64,000 bases of DNA, from the NCBI GenBank assembly GCA_963778185.1, contig CAVZTF010000003.1, positions 1,550,001 to 1,614,000 of the forward strand. The letters run 5' to 3'. Source of the DNA: RPQJ01 sp963778185. GTDB taxonomy: Bacteria > Pseudomonadota > Gammaproteobacteria > Steroidobacterales > Steroidobacteraceae. The notes below the pieces were generated by a model. That model did not search any database. It was not told the origin of the DNA and worked only from the letters and a program-made list of their open reading frames with translations. Positions 8,760-16,921 of this stretch are shown here, one piece after another. A program made the position numbers and the translations under genes. Every line of letters begins with the position of its first letter. The first letter of the stretch is position 1.

Positions 8760-8787
8760 ATGCTAGTCCCGTGCTGCACTGTGTCAA
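8760..8787 (-). promoter_or_regulatory. Candidate sigma70 promoter of the phasin gene
   Basis: On the minus strand a perfect -35 TTGACA (8782-8787) is followed after 16 bases by TAGCAT (8760-8765), a four-of-six match to the -10 consensus, about 55 bases upstream of the phasin ATG. The leader also holds a CGCGG/CCGCG mini-stem just before the AGGAGG ribosome binding site. Both elements are seen in the sequence; promoter activity is inferred. Confidence 0.5.
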
Positions 8788-8795
8788 TCCGCTGC

Positions 8796-10289
8796 TTACG
8801 CAGGGGGCTTCTTCGCCGCCGGCCGGCGCCCGGTGTTCTTCCCGCGGGTCGCCAGCGCGCCCACGGTTGCCGCCAGCAACAGCTTCTCGAACTCGGGCGC
8901 GAACCGGTCGACCACTGCATGGGGCTCCCGGATCAGCTTGCGGTCGCAGATCAGGCCGAAAAACACCTTCCCTGCGTAGGACAGGACGCTGATGCCAACA
9001 CCAATCGTCCCGGATTGCGGCACCCAGAAGTACATCTCGGAAACGCGCTGGCCGCACATGTACAGCGGCGCCTGCGGCCCGGGCACGTTCGAGACCACCG
9101 CCGAGGCCTTGCGGCTGAAGATCTCGATCGCCGGCGCCTGCACGACGCCCGGCAGCAGCCCCATGAGTCCGAGCACCATCAGCGTCATCGGCGGCTGCAG
9201 GGAGCCCTTGAGGGCAGCCATCGTCTTCTGCATCGCGTAGACGCGCTGCAGCGGGTTGCGCGTCCCGAGCGCCATGTCGACGAACACCAGGCCGAACTTG
9301 TTGCCGAGCGAGACCGGCTCGTCGGCCGCACGCAGGTTTACCGGCACGGAGGCGCGCAACACGAGGTCGCGGGTGTCGAACTTCTGTTGCCGCAGGTGAC
9401 TGCCAAGCGCGCCGGCTACGGTCGACATGAGGACGTCGTTGATCGTGCAGCCGAGGGCCTTGCCGACGGACTTGACCTCGTGCAGCGGGATGGGCTCGGC
9501 CCAGGCGACGGACTTGTAGCCGCTCAGGGGCCCGCGCAGCGGCGTTTCCGGGTCGTCGTCGAGCGCGAGCACCCTGGCGAACTCGCCGATCATGCCGCCG
9601 GCCTGCCGGGCGAGGGCAGCCGCGTGCTCCGGGTGGAAGATCTGGTGAACCCCGCCTTCGAGCAGCTTCGCGCCCTCGGCGAGAGCGCTCTCGAGGATGT
9701 CGCCGGCGGGCTGGGCGAGGTGCTGCACCCAGCTCAGCACCGGCAATACGTCGGCCGGCGGCTGGCGGGATACCCGGGACTTTCTCGCGACTTTCCCGGC
9801 CCCGTGGGCAGCCATCGCAGGGCCGGCGTCCTGCTCGGTCATCGACAGCAGCACGCGGACCATGGCAATGCCGTCGGCATAGCAGTGGTGCACGCGGGTG
9901 ATCCACGCGCTGCCGCCCTGATACTGCTCGACGAGATGCAGCTGCCACATCGGCCGGCGCGGGTCGAGCGGCGTGCTGGCGAGCTCCGCCGCAAGGTCTT
10001 CGAGTTCTCGCCTCCCCGCAGGCGCCGGCAGCGCTACGGCCTTCACGTGCGCGTCGAGGTCGAAATCGTCGTCCTCGACCCACGAGGCGCCGATCGGGTC
10101 GGACGTGGCCTTGTGGCGAAACCTCGGAAAACACAGCAGCCGCTGCTCGACCATGCGACGGAAGTCGCGGGGCCGGATCGGCGTCTCGGTCGCCGAGACG
10201 CCCACGATCATCATCGAGTTGCCGGGGCTGTCCATGCGCAACCAGGCGGTGTCCACGCTCGACATGCGCGTGTGATTGGGCGTCGTCAT
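8796..10289 (-). CDS. Wax ester synthase / acyl-CoA:diacylglycerol acyltransferase (WS/DGAT)
   Basis: Esterifies acyl-CoA with a fatty alcohol (wax ester) or diacylglycerol (triacylglycerol). The 497-residue protein carries the family active-site motif HHxxxDG as HHCYADG at residues 134-140, preceded by the conserved PLDPRRPMWQLHLVE. The second conserved region (NDVLMSTVAGAL...LR) and the C-terminal SNVPGPQAPLYMCG block are also present, typical of Acinetobacter and Marinobacter WS/DGAT. I start at the ATG at 10289, which has GGGAG before it, rather than 69 bases upstream. It is divergent from the fatty acyl-CoA reductase with 158 bases between them, giving the alcohol-forming and ester-forming enzymes a shared control region. 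Confidence 0.95.
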   Translation of the reverse strand: MTTPNHTRMSSVDTAWLRMDSPGNSMMIVGVSATETPIRPRDFRRMVEQRLLCFPRFRHKATSDPIGASWVEDDDFDLDAHVKAVALPAPAGRRELEDLAAELASTPLDPRRPMWQLHLVEQYQGGSAWITRVHHCYADGIAMVRVLLSMTEQDAGPAMAAHGAGKVARKSRVSRQPPADVLPVLSWVQHLAQPAGDILESALAEGAKLLEGGVHQIFHPEHAAALARQAGGMIGEFARVLALDDDPETPLRGPLSGYKSVAWAEPIPLHEVKSVGKALGCTINDVLMSTVAGALGSHLRQQKFDTRDLVLRASVPVNLRAADEPVSLGNKFGLVFVDMALGTRNPLQRVYAMQKTMAALKGSLQPPMTLMVLGLMGLLPGVVQAPAIEIFSRKASAVVSNVPGPQAPLYMCGQRVSEMYFWVPQSGTIGVGISVLSYAGKVFFGLICDRKLIREPHAVVDRFAPEFEKLLLAATVGALATRGKNTGRRPAAKKPPA

Positions 10290-10359
10290 TCGGCACTCCC
10301 GGGCTCGAGCGGCTGTGGCCGGCAGCGAAATCTTAGGCCAGCGCCGCGCGCTTGCCACG

Positions 10360-10388
10360 TTGACCTGCGCCAGTCGCGCCCCTAAGGT
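10360..10388 (+). promoter_or_regulatory. Candidate promoter of the fatty acyl-CoA reductase
   Basis: TTGACC (10360-10365) and TAAGGT (10383-10388) are spaced 17 bases apart on the plus strand, about 60 bases before the reductase ATG, with GGGGGAGA as ribosome binding site. The -35 is a five-of-six match, the -10 weak (three of six). It lies in the 158-base spacer shared with the divergent wax ester synthase gene. Confidence 0.35.
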
Positions 10389-10447
10389 AGCCGCAAATAC
10401 CGGCGCACGCGAAACCGCGGATTTCCGGGACCCTGGGGGAGACTTCC

Positions 10448-12445
10448 ATGACCTATTTCGTCACCGGCGCAACCGGCTTCATCGGGCGTTACCTGGTGCA
10501 GGCTCTGCTGCAACGCGGCAAGGGCACCGTCTACGTGCTCGTCCGGCCGAAGTCCGCGGGCAAGCTCGACGAGCTGCGCGAATTCTGGGGCAAGGACAGC
10601 CAGCGGCGGGTCGTCGCCGTGAAAGGCGACCTCGGCCAGGCAAGGCTCGGCGTTTCCGCGGGCGACCTGCGCAAGCTCAAGGGCAAGGTGAAGCATTTCT
10701 TCCACCTCGGCGCCGTCTACGACATCGAGGCCAGTGCCGCCGCGATGGAGAAGGCCAACATCGAGGGCACGCAGAATTCGCTCGACGTCGCGCATGCGAT
10801 CGGTGCCGGCTGCTTCCACCTCGTGAGCTCGATCGCCGCGGCCGGGCTCTACCGCGGCACGTTCACCGAGGACATGTTCGAGGAGGCCGAGGGTCTCGAG
10901 CATCCCTACCACCGCACCAAGCACGACTCGGAAGGCATGGTGCGCACCAACGGGCGGCTGCGCTTCCGCATCTACCGTCCGGGCGTGGTGGTCGGGCATT
11001 CGCAGACGGGCTTCATCGACAAGATCGACGGCCCCTACTACTTCTTCAAGGCCTTGCAGAAGCTACGCGAGTCGTGGCCGCGCTGGGTGCCGCTGGTGGG
11101 CATCGAGGGCGGGTACGTCAACCTGGTGCCGGTCGACTTCGTCGTAGCGGCCATGGACCACCTCGCACACGCCCGGGGGCTCGACGGCCGCTGTTTCCAC
11201 CTCACCGACCCCAAGTCGCGGCGCATGGGCGAGGTGCTGAACGTCTTCGCCCGCGCCGCGCACGCGCCCGAGATGGTGATGCGCGTCGACCCGAAGCTGT
11301 TCGACCTCGTGCCGGAGGCGGTCGGTGCCTCGCTGAAACGCACCAGGCCGATCCAGAACGTCTTCGACCAGCTGCTGCGCGACCTGCAGATCCCGAAGAG
11401 CGTCCTCGAGTTCGCCAACTACCCGACGCGCTTCGATTCCACCGCGACCCAGTCGCTGCTCGGCAAGGCCAAGATCCGCGTGCCGGCGCTCGAGGACTAC
11501 GCCTGGCGGCTGTGGGACTACTGGGAGCGCCACCTCGACCCCGACCTGTCCATCGATCGCAGTCTCAAGGGTGCCGTGAAGGGCAAGGTCGTGGTCATCA
11601 CGGGCGGCTCCTCCGGCATTGGCGAGGCGGCGGCGATCCGTATCGCGGACGCGGGCGGCAAGGTGGTGGTCGTCGCGCGCGACGAGGAGAAGCTCGCCGA
11701 GGTGCGCAAGGCCATCCAGGCGCGTGGCGGCTTCGTGAAGACCTACTCCTGCGACATCACCGACCTCGCCGCCAACGACAAGCTCGCGCAGGACGTCCTC
11801 AAGGAATTCGGCCACGTCGACGTGCTGATCAACAACGCCGGACGCTCGATCCGGCGCTCGATCAACCTCTCGTACGACCGCTTTCACGACTACGAGCGCA
11901 CGATGCAGCTGAATTACTTCGCCTGCGTGCGTCTCACCATGAACCTGCTGCCGTCGATGACGGCACGCAAGTCCGGGCACATCATCAACGTCTCCTCGAT
12001 CGGCGTGCTCACCAACGCGCCGCGATTCTCCGCCTACGTGGCCTCGAAGGCCGCGCTCGAGTCGTTCGCGCGCTGCGCCGCCGCCGAGTTCCACGACGAG
12101 GGCGTGCACTTCACGATCATCAACATGCCGCTGGTGCGCACGCCGATGATCGCGCCGACCAAACTCTACGAGGAGATGCCCACCATCATCTCGCCGGACG
12201 AGGCAGCGGACATGATCGGCGACGCGATCACCCGCAGGCCGCAGCGCATCGCGACGCGCATGGGCGTGTTCGCGGAGATCCTGCACCTCGTGATGCCGAA
12301 GATGTCCGAGGTGGTGATGAACTCCGCCTACCGGATGTTCCCGGACTCCGCGGCCGCGCAGGGCAGGAAGGAGGGCGGCGGGGAACGGCCCGCCACCCGC
12401 GAGGCGATGATCTTCGCCTCGCTGATGCGGGGGATCCACTGGTAG
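10448..12445 (+). CDS. Alcohol-forming fatty acyl-CoA reductase, two fused SDR domains
   Basis: A 665-residue bifunctional reductase taking acyl-CoA through the aldehyde to the fatty alcohol with NADPH. The N-terminal extended-SDR (NAD_binding_4, acyl-CoA reductase) domain opens with TGATGFIG (residues 6-13) and has the HPYHRTKH active-site segment. A second classical SDR domain begins near residue 375 with VVITGGSSGIGE and has NNAGRS and YVASK motifs. The C-terminal IFASLMRGIHW tail and overall colinearity match the Marinobacter aquaeolei Maqu_2220-type FAR from memory. With the divergent WS/DGAT it forms a complete acyl-CoA to wax ester route. The start ATG follows GGGGGAGACTTCC. Confidence 0.95.
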   Translation: MTYFVTGATGFIGRYLVQALLQRGKGTVYVLVRPKSAGKLDELREFWGKDSQRRVVAVKGDLGQARLGVSAGDLRKLKGKVKHFFHLGAVYDIEASAAAMEKANIEGTQNSLDVAHAIGAGCFHLVSSIAAAGLYRGTFTEDMFEEAEGLEHPYHRTKHDSEGMVRTNGRLRFRIYRPGVVVGHSQTGFIDKIDGPYYFFKALQKLRESWPRWVPLVGIEGGYVNLVPVDFVVAAMDHLAHARGLDGRCFHLTDPKSRRMGEVLNVFARAAHAPEMVMRVDPKLFDLVPEAVGASLKRTRPIQNVFDQLLRDLQIPKSVLEFANYPTRFDSTATQSLLGKAKIRVPALEDYAWRLWDYWERHLDPDLSIDRSLKGAVKGKVVVITGGSSGIGEAAAIRIADAGGKVVVVARDEEKLAEVRKAIQARGGFVKTYSCDITDLAANDKLAQDVLKEFGHVDVLINNAGRSIRRSINLSYDRFHDYERTMQLNYFACVRLTMNLLPSMTARKSGHIINVSSIGVLTNAPRFSAYVASKAALESFARCAAAEFHDEGVHFTIINMPLVRTPMIAPTKLYEEMPTIISPDEAADMIGDAITRRPQRIATRMGVFAEILHLVMPKMSEVVMNSAYRMFPDSAAAQGRKEGGGERPATREAMIFASLMRGIHW

Positions 12446-12503
12446 CGGCGGCGTCCGTGGCCGCCGTCGCGGCGCAGGCCAGGCAGCGGTCCGCACAGGG
12501 CGA

Positions 12504-13223
12504 TTGCGTGCGCGAGGTCGAACGGCGCGACTCGTCAAGCGCAGGTCGGATGCGCCGTGCGTCGAGGGTCGCACGTGGGGCCAGCGCGGCGACCGCGTGT
12601 GGGTCGACGAGGGCTGCCGGGCACGGTTCGAGGTGGTGCGCGGAGGTTCCGTCTCGGGCGGGACGATCGACTGCCGGTCGGAGAGCGGCCGCTACAAGGA
12701 ATGCTCCATCGGACGCAAGTACACGGCGCGACTCGAGCGGGACTACACCGGCCGTTGCCGCCAGGATTCGACCTGGGGCATCCGCGAGGGTGCGATCTGG
12801 GTCACGAGCGGGTGCCAGGGGCGATTCAGGCTGGTCGCCTCGGGCGGCGGGTCGGGCAACGACAGTTCGGGCCAGCAGCAGCGCGCCGAACTCAAGCTCC
12901 AGCGTGCGCTGAGTTTCTGCCGCGAATCGCGTCGAATGGAACTGTCGCGGCCCGTACGCGGATGGGACGATGCCGGCCTGCCGAACCCAGGGAAGGGGGA
13001 CCGGGGCGTGAGCATCTTTCTCGTCGTCGGCGCATTGGCGGTCCTGGCGGCGTGGGCCGCATTGATCGTCGTAAAGAAGCGTGCCACGCGCCGTGCGGCC
13101 GCCGCGCGCGCAAGGCTCAGGGCGCGGCGGCGCAAGGTGCCGGTCGTGTCGGCGAATCTGCGCGGCCTCGAATTTCGCGAGCCCGGCCTGAGTTACGACG
13201 ATGCGGATGCCCGCGACGGGTGA
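12504..13223 (+). CDS. DUF3011 domain protein with C-terminal transmembrane helix, possibly 5'-degraded
   Basis: Function unknown. Two cysteine-containing DUF3011-type units are visible: an incomplete first one (DAPCVEGRTWGQ...VWVDEGCRARF) and a complete second one (TIDCRSESGRYKEC ... TWGIREGAIWVTSGCQGRF). After a linker comes a hydrophobic helix (about residues 168-190, SIFLVVGALAVLAAWAALIVV) and a basic tail. DUF3011 proteins are normally secreted, yet no signal peptide lies in frame: the first repeat lacks its N-terminal half and the frame begins only at a TTG at 12504. A frameshift or truncation near the 5' end, right after the reductase gene, is likely. Whether it is expressed is uncertain. 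Confidence 0.55.
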   Translation: MRARGRTARLVKRRSDAPCVEGRTWGQRGDRVWVDEGCRARFEVVRGGSVSGGTIDCRSESGRYKECSIGRKYTARLERDYTGRCRQDSTWGIREGAIWVTSGCQGRFRLVASGGGSGNDSSGQQQRAELKLQRALSFCRESRRMELSRPVRGWDDAGLPNPGKGDRGVSIFLVVGALAVLAAWAALIVVKKRATRRAAAARARLRARRRKVPVVSANLRGLEFREPGLSYDDADARDG

Positions 13224-13227
13224 TGGA

Positions 13228-13632
13228 TCAGGTCGCGTCCAGGCGTGACAGGTGCCGCAGGCTTGCGGCGGACTGCTCCCAGTTGCGACCGTCGAACGGC
13301 TCGACGTCGATCGCTTCGACGGTCGAGCGGTCGAGGCAGCGCGCATTGACGCTGTACCCGTCCGGGTTCGAGCGCGGCACGTAGAACGACTTTATCCCGC
13401 AGCGTCGGCAGAAGAGGTGCTTCGCCGCACCGGTGTTGAACGCATAGGCGGCGAGGTCGTCCGCGCCCCGCAGCAGGCGGAAGCGGTTCGCCGGCACGAT
13501 CAGGTGCTGGAAGCCGGTCATGGAGCAGATCGAGCAGTTGCACTCCTGCACGGCGAGGCGCGCAGGGGCCTGCACTTCGAAGGCGACGGCGCCACAATGA
13601 CAGCCGCCGCGGTGGGTGACGAATCCGGCCAT
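13228..13632 (-). CDS. GFA / CENP-V family zinc protein
   Basis: A 134-residue member of the glutathione-dependent formaldehyde-activating (GFA) fold. The zinc ligands appear as CHCGA (residues 11-15), CNCSIC (32-37) and FCRRCGIKSF (about 74-83), the normal spacing of the family. Many members are annotated as S-(hydroxymethyl)glutathione synthase by similarity only; the true substrate is unknown. It is convergent with the DUF3011 gene (4 bases between stops) and divergent from the next gene, whose start is 58 bases from its own. Confidence 0.9.
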   Translation of the reverse strand: MAGFVTHRGGCHCGAVAFEVQAPARLAVQECNCSICSMTGFQHLIVPANRFRLLRGADDLAAYAFNTGAAKHLFCRRCGIKSFYVPRSNPDGYSVNARCLDRSTVEAIDVEPFDGRNWEQSAASLRHLSRLDAT

Positions 13633-13689
13633 GCGCCGAACGATAGCATCCGGCCGGCGCCTGCCGCCCGATCCGGTACGATTCGCACC

Positions 13690-16122
13690 ATGCGCGAGGA
13701 AACGCTGCGGACGATCCTGCTGGCGAAAGCGATCGAGGAGTGCGACCCGGACGGGCGACTCATTCCGCTCGCCGATCGCGAGTCAGCGACGCACGAGGCG
13801 CTGCGGGAGGTCGGACAACCCCTCGACCCCGTCGCGGCGCTCGCCGCGCGTGCGCGCCGGCTGCTGCAGCCGCTGTCGCAGCGTCACCCGGCGCTCGACC
13901 GTCTCTCCGTTCCCGTGGTCGTCCCGGCGTGGCTGACGCTTGCCATCGTCGGCGCGGCGTTCGCGAGCGGGCTCGGCCTTGCGGCGCTCGATGGCTCGCG
14001 TCGCATAAACATCCTCGCGCTGCCGATCCTCGGGGTGGTCGCGTGGAACCTGCTGGTCTACTTCGCGCTCGCGCTGCGCGGGGTCCATCGAATGCGGCGA
14101 CGGGGTTCCAAGGCGGTGGGTCCCGCTGCCACGTGGCTCGGAGACTGGCTCGGCCGCCGGCTCGAGCACGTAATGGCGTACAGCGTCGAGTTCGCGCCAC
14201 CGCTGCGCGACGCGCTCGCGCGTTTCGCCGCGGATCTCGGCCACGCGACGGTTCCGCTCTTCGCGCGCGTACTGCGCCGCTCGCTGCACCTTGCAGCCGC
14301 AAGCGTCGCGCTCGGCATTGCGGCCGGGTTCTACCTGCGGGGCATCGTTCTGCGCTTCGAGGCGGGATGGGAAAGCACGTTCCTCGGTCCCTCGCAGGCG
14401 CTCGCGGCGATCAAGGTGCTGTTCGCGCCCGTGGCCGCCTGGGCCGGCAAGGCATTGCCCCGGTCGCTGCACGAAATGGAGGCCCTGCGCTGGACGGCGA
14501 CCGGCGGCGGTGGCGATGCCGTGCCCTGGATCCACCTGATTGCGCTCAGCCTCGCGATCTATGTCATCGTGCCGCGCCTCGCGTTCGCGGTGGCCGCGTC
14601 GTTCGACGTCCTGCGCCTGCGGCGCTCGGTGGCGCTCCCGGCATCGCTGGTCGCGCAGGCGCAATCTCTCTTCGGCGACGCGGCGACGCGGCGCCTCGCC
14701 TCGCCGTCCGGAATCGTCAACCTGAGCCTCATCTCGCACACGAACGCCGGCAAGACCACCCTGGCACGCACGCTGCTGCGCCGTGACGTCGGCGAGGTGC
14801 GCGATGCACCGCACGTCACGACCGCTGCGACGGCCTACGAGCTGATCGCCACGCCCGAGGGCGACGTGCTGCAGCTGTGGGACACGCCCGGATTCAGCGG
14901 AACCGAGCGGCTCGCTGAACGACTGGCCGGCAGTGCCAATCCCGTCGGTTGGCTGCTCTCGCAGGCCTGGGATCGCGTGGTCGACCGTGACTTCTTCCTG
15001 AGCCAGCGCGCGATGCGCAACGTGCGCGATGCGACGGACGTCGTGCTCTACGTCGTGGACGCCAGCGAAGATCCCGCGGCGACGGGATACCTCGACGCCG
15101 AAATGAAGATCCTGGGCTGGATGGGCAAGCCGGTGCTGGTGCTGCTGAACCAGCTCGGTGCGCCGCGGGACTGGCAGGCGCCTCTTGCCCGCTACCCTTG
15201 CGTGCAGGCCGTGCTCGGATTCGACGCCTTTGCCCGTTGCTGGGTGCAGGAGCATGCGCTGCTCGAGGAGATCGCGGCGTTGCTGCAGGGCGAGAAGCAG
15301 CGCAGCTTCGACCGTATCGCCGCGCGCTGGCGCGCGCGCAATGAGGATGTGTTCCGGCGCTCCATGGATGTGCTGGCCGCGCAATTGGCCGCCGCCACCC
15401 TGGACGTCGCCGTGGTCGGCCAGCGCAGCCTGGGCGAGACCGCTCGCGCCTGGCTGGGCGGTGCGGACGGCGTCGACCCGGCAGTCGCGCGTGCGATGAC
15501 CGAACTCGGCACGCGCCTCGACGCGCAGGTCAAAACCTCGATGGACGAACTGATCCGCTTGCACGGCCTGTCCGGCAATGCGTCGGTCGAGGTGCTGGAA
15601 CGCATGGGAACGGAGTTCGCCGTGAGCAAGGCCGCCGACTCCGTCAAGTCGAGCGTGCTGGCCGGCGCGGTCACGGGCGCGCTCGGCGGCCTGGCGGCGG
15701 ATCTTGCGGCCGGTGGACTCACGTTCGGGGCGGGAGCCTTGATCGGCGGGGTGCTCGGTGCCGTGGGCGGTCGGGGCGTGGCAAAGGCATACAACCTTGC
15801 CCGCGGTGTGGATGCCAGCACCGTGCGGTGGTCAGCAGATTTCCTGGCGGGCCGCGTCGTCGCGGCGGTGATGCGATATCTCGCGGTGGCCCATTTCGGC
15901 CGCGGACGGGGGGAGTTTGCGCAGGACGAATACCCCGCGCATTGGCGCGGGCTGGTCGAGTCGGCGGTATCGGCGCGCCGCCGCCGGCTTGAACAGGTCT
16001 GGCCGGTCGAGGGCAGTGCCACTGTCACAGGTGAACTCGAACGCCGATTGAGCCCGCTCGTCGGCGAGATCACCGTGGAGGTGCTGCGCGGCCTCTATCC
16101 GGGCCACGCACCTGCTCAGTGA
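13690..16122 (+). CDS. Fused DUF2868-DUF3482 membrane GTPase
   Basis: An 810-residue protein. The N-terminal half (about residues 1-325) fits DUF2868, with four hydrophobic segments (about 79-100, 107-129, 203-220, 281-303). The C-terminal half fits DUF3482, a predicted GTPase: P-loop HTNAGKTT (350-357), a LWDTPGFSG G3-like motif near 400 and LLNQLG in the G4 position, followed by a glycine/alanine-rich hydrophobic stretch (about 660-700: AGAVTGALGGLAADLAAGG...) that may insert in the membrane. The two domains are, to my knowledge, usually encoded by neighbouring genes; here they are one chain. The start ATG at 13690 gives the expected DUF2868 N-terminus (REETLRTILLAKAIE). Function unknown. 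Confidence 0.88.
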   Translation: MREETLRTILLAKAIEECDPDGRLIPLADRESATHEALREVGQPLDPVAALAARARRLLQPLSQRHPALDRLSVPVVVPAWLTLAIVGAAFASGLGLAALDGSRRINILALPILGVVAWNLLVYFALALRGVHRMRRRGSKAVGPAATWLGDWLGRRLEHVMAYSVEFAPPLRDALARFAADLGHATVPLFARVLRRSLHLAAASVALGIAAGFYLRGIVLRFEAGWESTFLGPSQALAAIKVLFAPVAAWAGKALPRSLHEMEALRWTATGGGGDAVPWIHLIALSLAIYVIVPRLAFAVAASFDVLRLRRSVALPASLVAQAQSLFGDAATRRLASPSGIVNLSLISHTNAGKTTLARTLLRRDVGEVRDAPHVTTAATAYELIATPEGDVLQLWDTPGFSGTERLAERLAGSANPVGWLLSQAWDRVVDRDFFLSQRAMRNVRDATDVVLYVVDASEDPAATGYLDAEMKILGWMGKPVLVLLNQLGAPRDWQAPLARYPCVQAVLGFDAFARCWVQEHALLEEIAALLQGEKQRSFDRIAARWRARNEDVFRRSMDVLAAQLAAATLDVAVVGQRSLGETARAWLGGADGVDPAVARAMTELGTRLDAQVKTSMDELIRLHGLSGNASVEVLERMGTEFAVSKAADSVKSSVLAGAVTGALGGLAADLAAGGLTFGAGALIGGVLGAVGGRGVAKAYNLARGVDASTVRWSADFLAGRVVAAVMRYLAVAHFGRGRGEFAQDEYPAHWRGLVESAVSARRRRLEQVWPVEGSATVTGELERRLSPLVGEITVEVLRGLYPGHAPAQ

Positions 16123-16193
16123 AGCTGGCGGTCGATTTCCTCGGCGAACCAGAGCGCAACCGAGCCGAAGATCACGATCGCTGCGATTTCCAT
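16116..16193 (-). CDS. Candidate 25-residue single-helix membrane peptide
   Basis: A very short frame encoding MEIAAIVIFGSVALWFAEEI followed by five more residues: one hydrophobic helix with a charged C-terminal end. A GAGG sits six bases before the ATG (16193), a well-placed ribosome binding site; an in-frame ATG four codons upstream is the alternative. It overlaps the 3' end of the GTPase gene on the other strand by seven bases. Small membrane proteins of this kind are common but this one is not recognised, and chance cannot be excluded. Confidence 0.3.
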   Translation of the reverse strand: MEIAAIVIFGSVALWFAEEIDRQLH

Positions 16194-16438
16194 GTCGAAC
16201 CTCATTGCGCATCGTGCGCGTCCAGGATCGTTGCGAATCTTGCTTCCTGCACCGCCGCAAATCGTTGACGGATTCGTGAGTTTTGCGTTGCGGCAACCGC
16301 TTGACACTCAGCGGTCGGGTTGCAGACGGCCCGGGCGGCCTCGCCGTCGGGATTTCAAGGTCGCCGAACCCGTCCAGGGCACGCCTCCATGCGGCGCGCG
16401 TGCCTGTAACCAGGCCGGGTGCCGAAATGCGCGGCCCG

Positions 16439-16921
16439 CTACCTCTGGACCCTGTTCACCTGGAACACCGTGACCGTCTTGCTGGTTTCGTTGCCGACCA
16501 GCCGCAGGGCCTTGCCATTCGGGCTCAGTTCCTCCGGCACGAACTCGAGACCTTTGGGGCCGCGGTCGCCATCGACCGCCGCGAGGCTCCGCGTGTTCGC
16601 GCAGGCCGCGAGCGACGGCGCACCGGGGTTCGTGACGTCATAGGCCGTGACACCGCCGACGCGCTCGAGGCCGACGTAAGCATAGACCCTGCTTGCCAGG
16701 CGGCCGAGGGCCGCGTTCGCCTTGAGGGTCGACGCGTTCGGTAACGCCGTCGGGTCCAGTACGTACGAACCCGAGCTCAGGCGGACCACTTCGTCGATAC
16801 CCGGGAAGTCGTCGACCGAGCGCGAGTCGCCCTCGTTGCCGGTGACCAGGAAGGTTTCCCGGCCGACCTTGTAGCTGGCGATGGTATCGGGCTGGTACGG
16901 GTCTGCGGGCCCGTCTGGCAG
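16439..16921 (-). pseudogene. Remnant of a choice-of-anchor I domain protein (C-terminal part only)
   Basis: Translating the minus strand between the ParA stop and 16439 gives about 160 residues typical of the C-terminal part of choice-of-anchor I (beta-propeller, alkaline-phosphatase-associated) proteins: ADPYQPDTIASYKVGRETFL, VTGNEGDSRS, GLERVGGVTAYDVTNP and the ending LRLVGNETSKTVTVFQV. Full-length members are several hundred residues longer and secreted. The frame is cut off sharply at the TGA of the parA-like gene, with which it happens to be in phase, and there is no start or signal peptide. It is a deletion remnant; readthrough could only append it to ParA. Confidence 0.8.

Noticed and set aside
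6837..10385. A very long open frame (1182 codons) on the plus strand
   Set aside because: It is antisense to five well-supported minus-strand genes, is rich in Arg/His/Gln with no domain pattern, and arises from GC-rich codon bias.
10276..12912. An 878-codon plus-strand frame overlapping the fatty acyl-CoA reductase
   Set aside because: It is the +1 frame shadow of the reductase, Arg-rich and without motifs.
16194..16438. The 245-base spacer between the micropeptide and the choice-of-anchor remnant as a gene or RNA
   Set aside because: Only short frames without ribosome binding sites; no stable hairpin, no recognisable RNA motif. A TTGACA at about 16300 has no matching -10.
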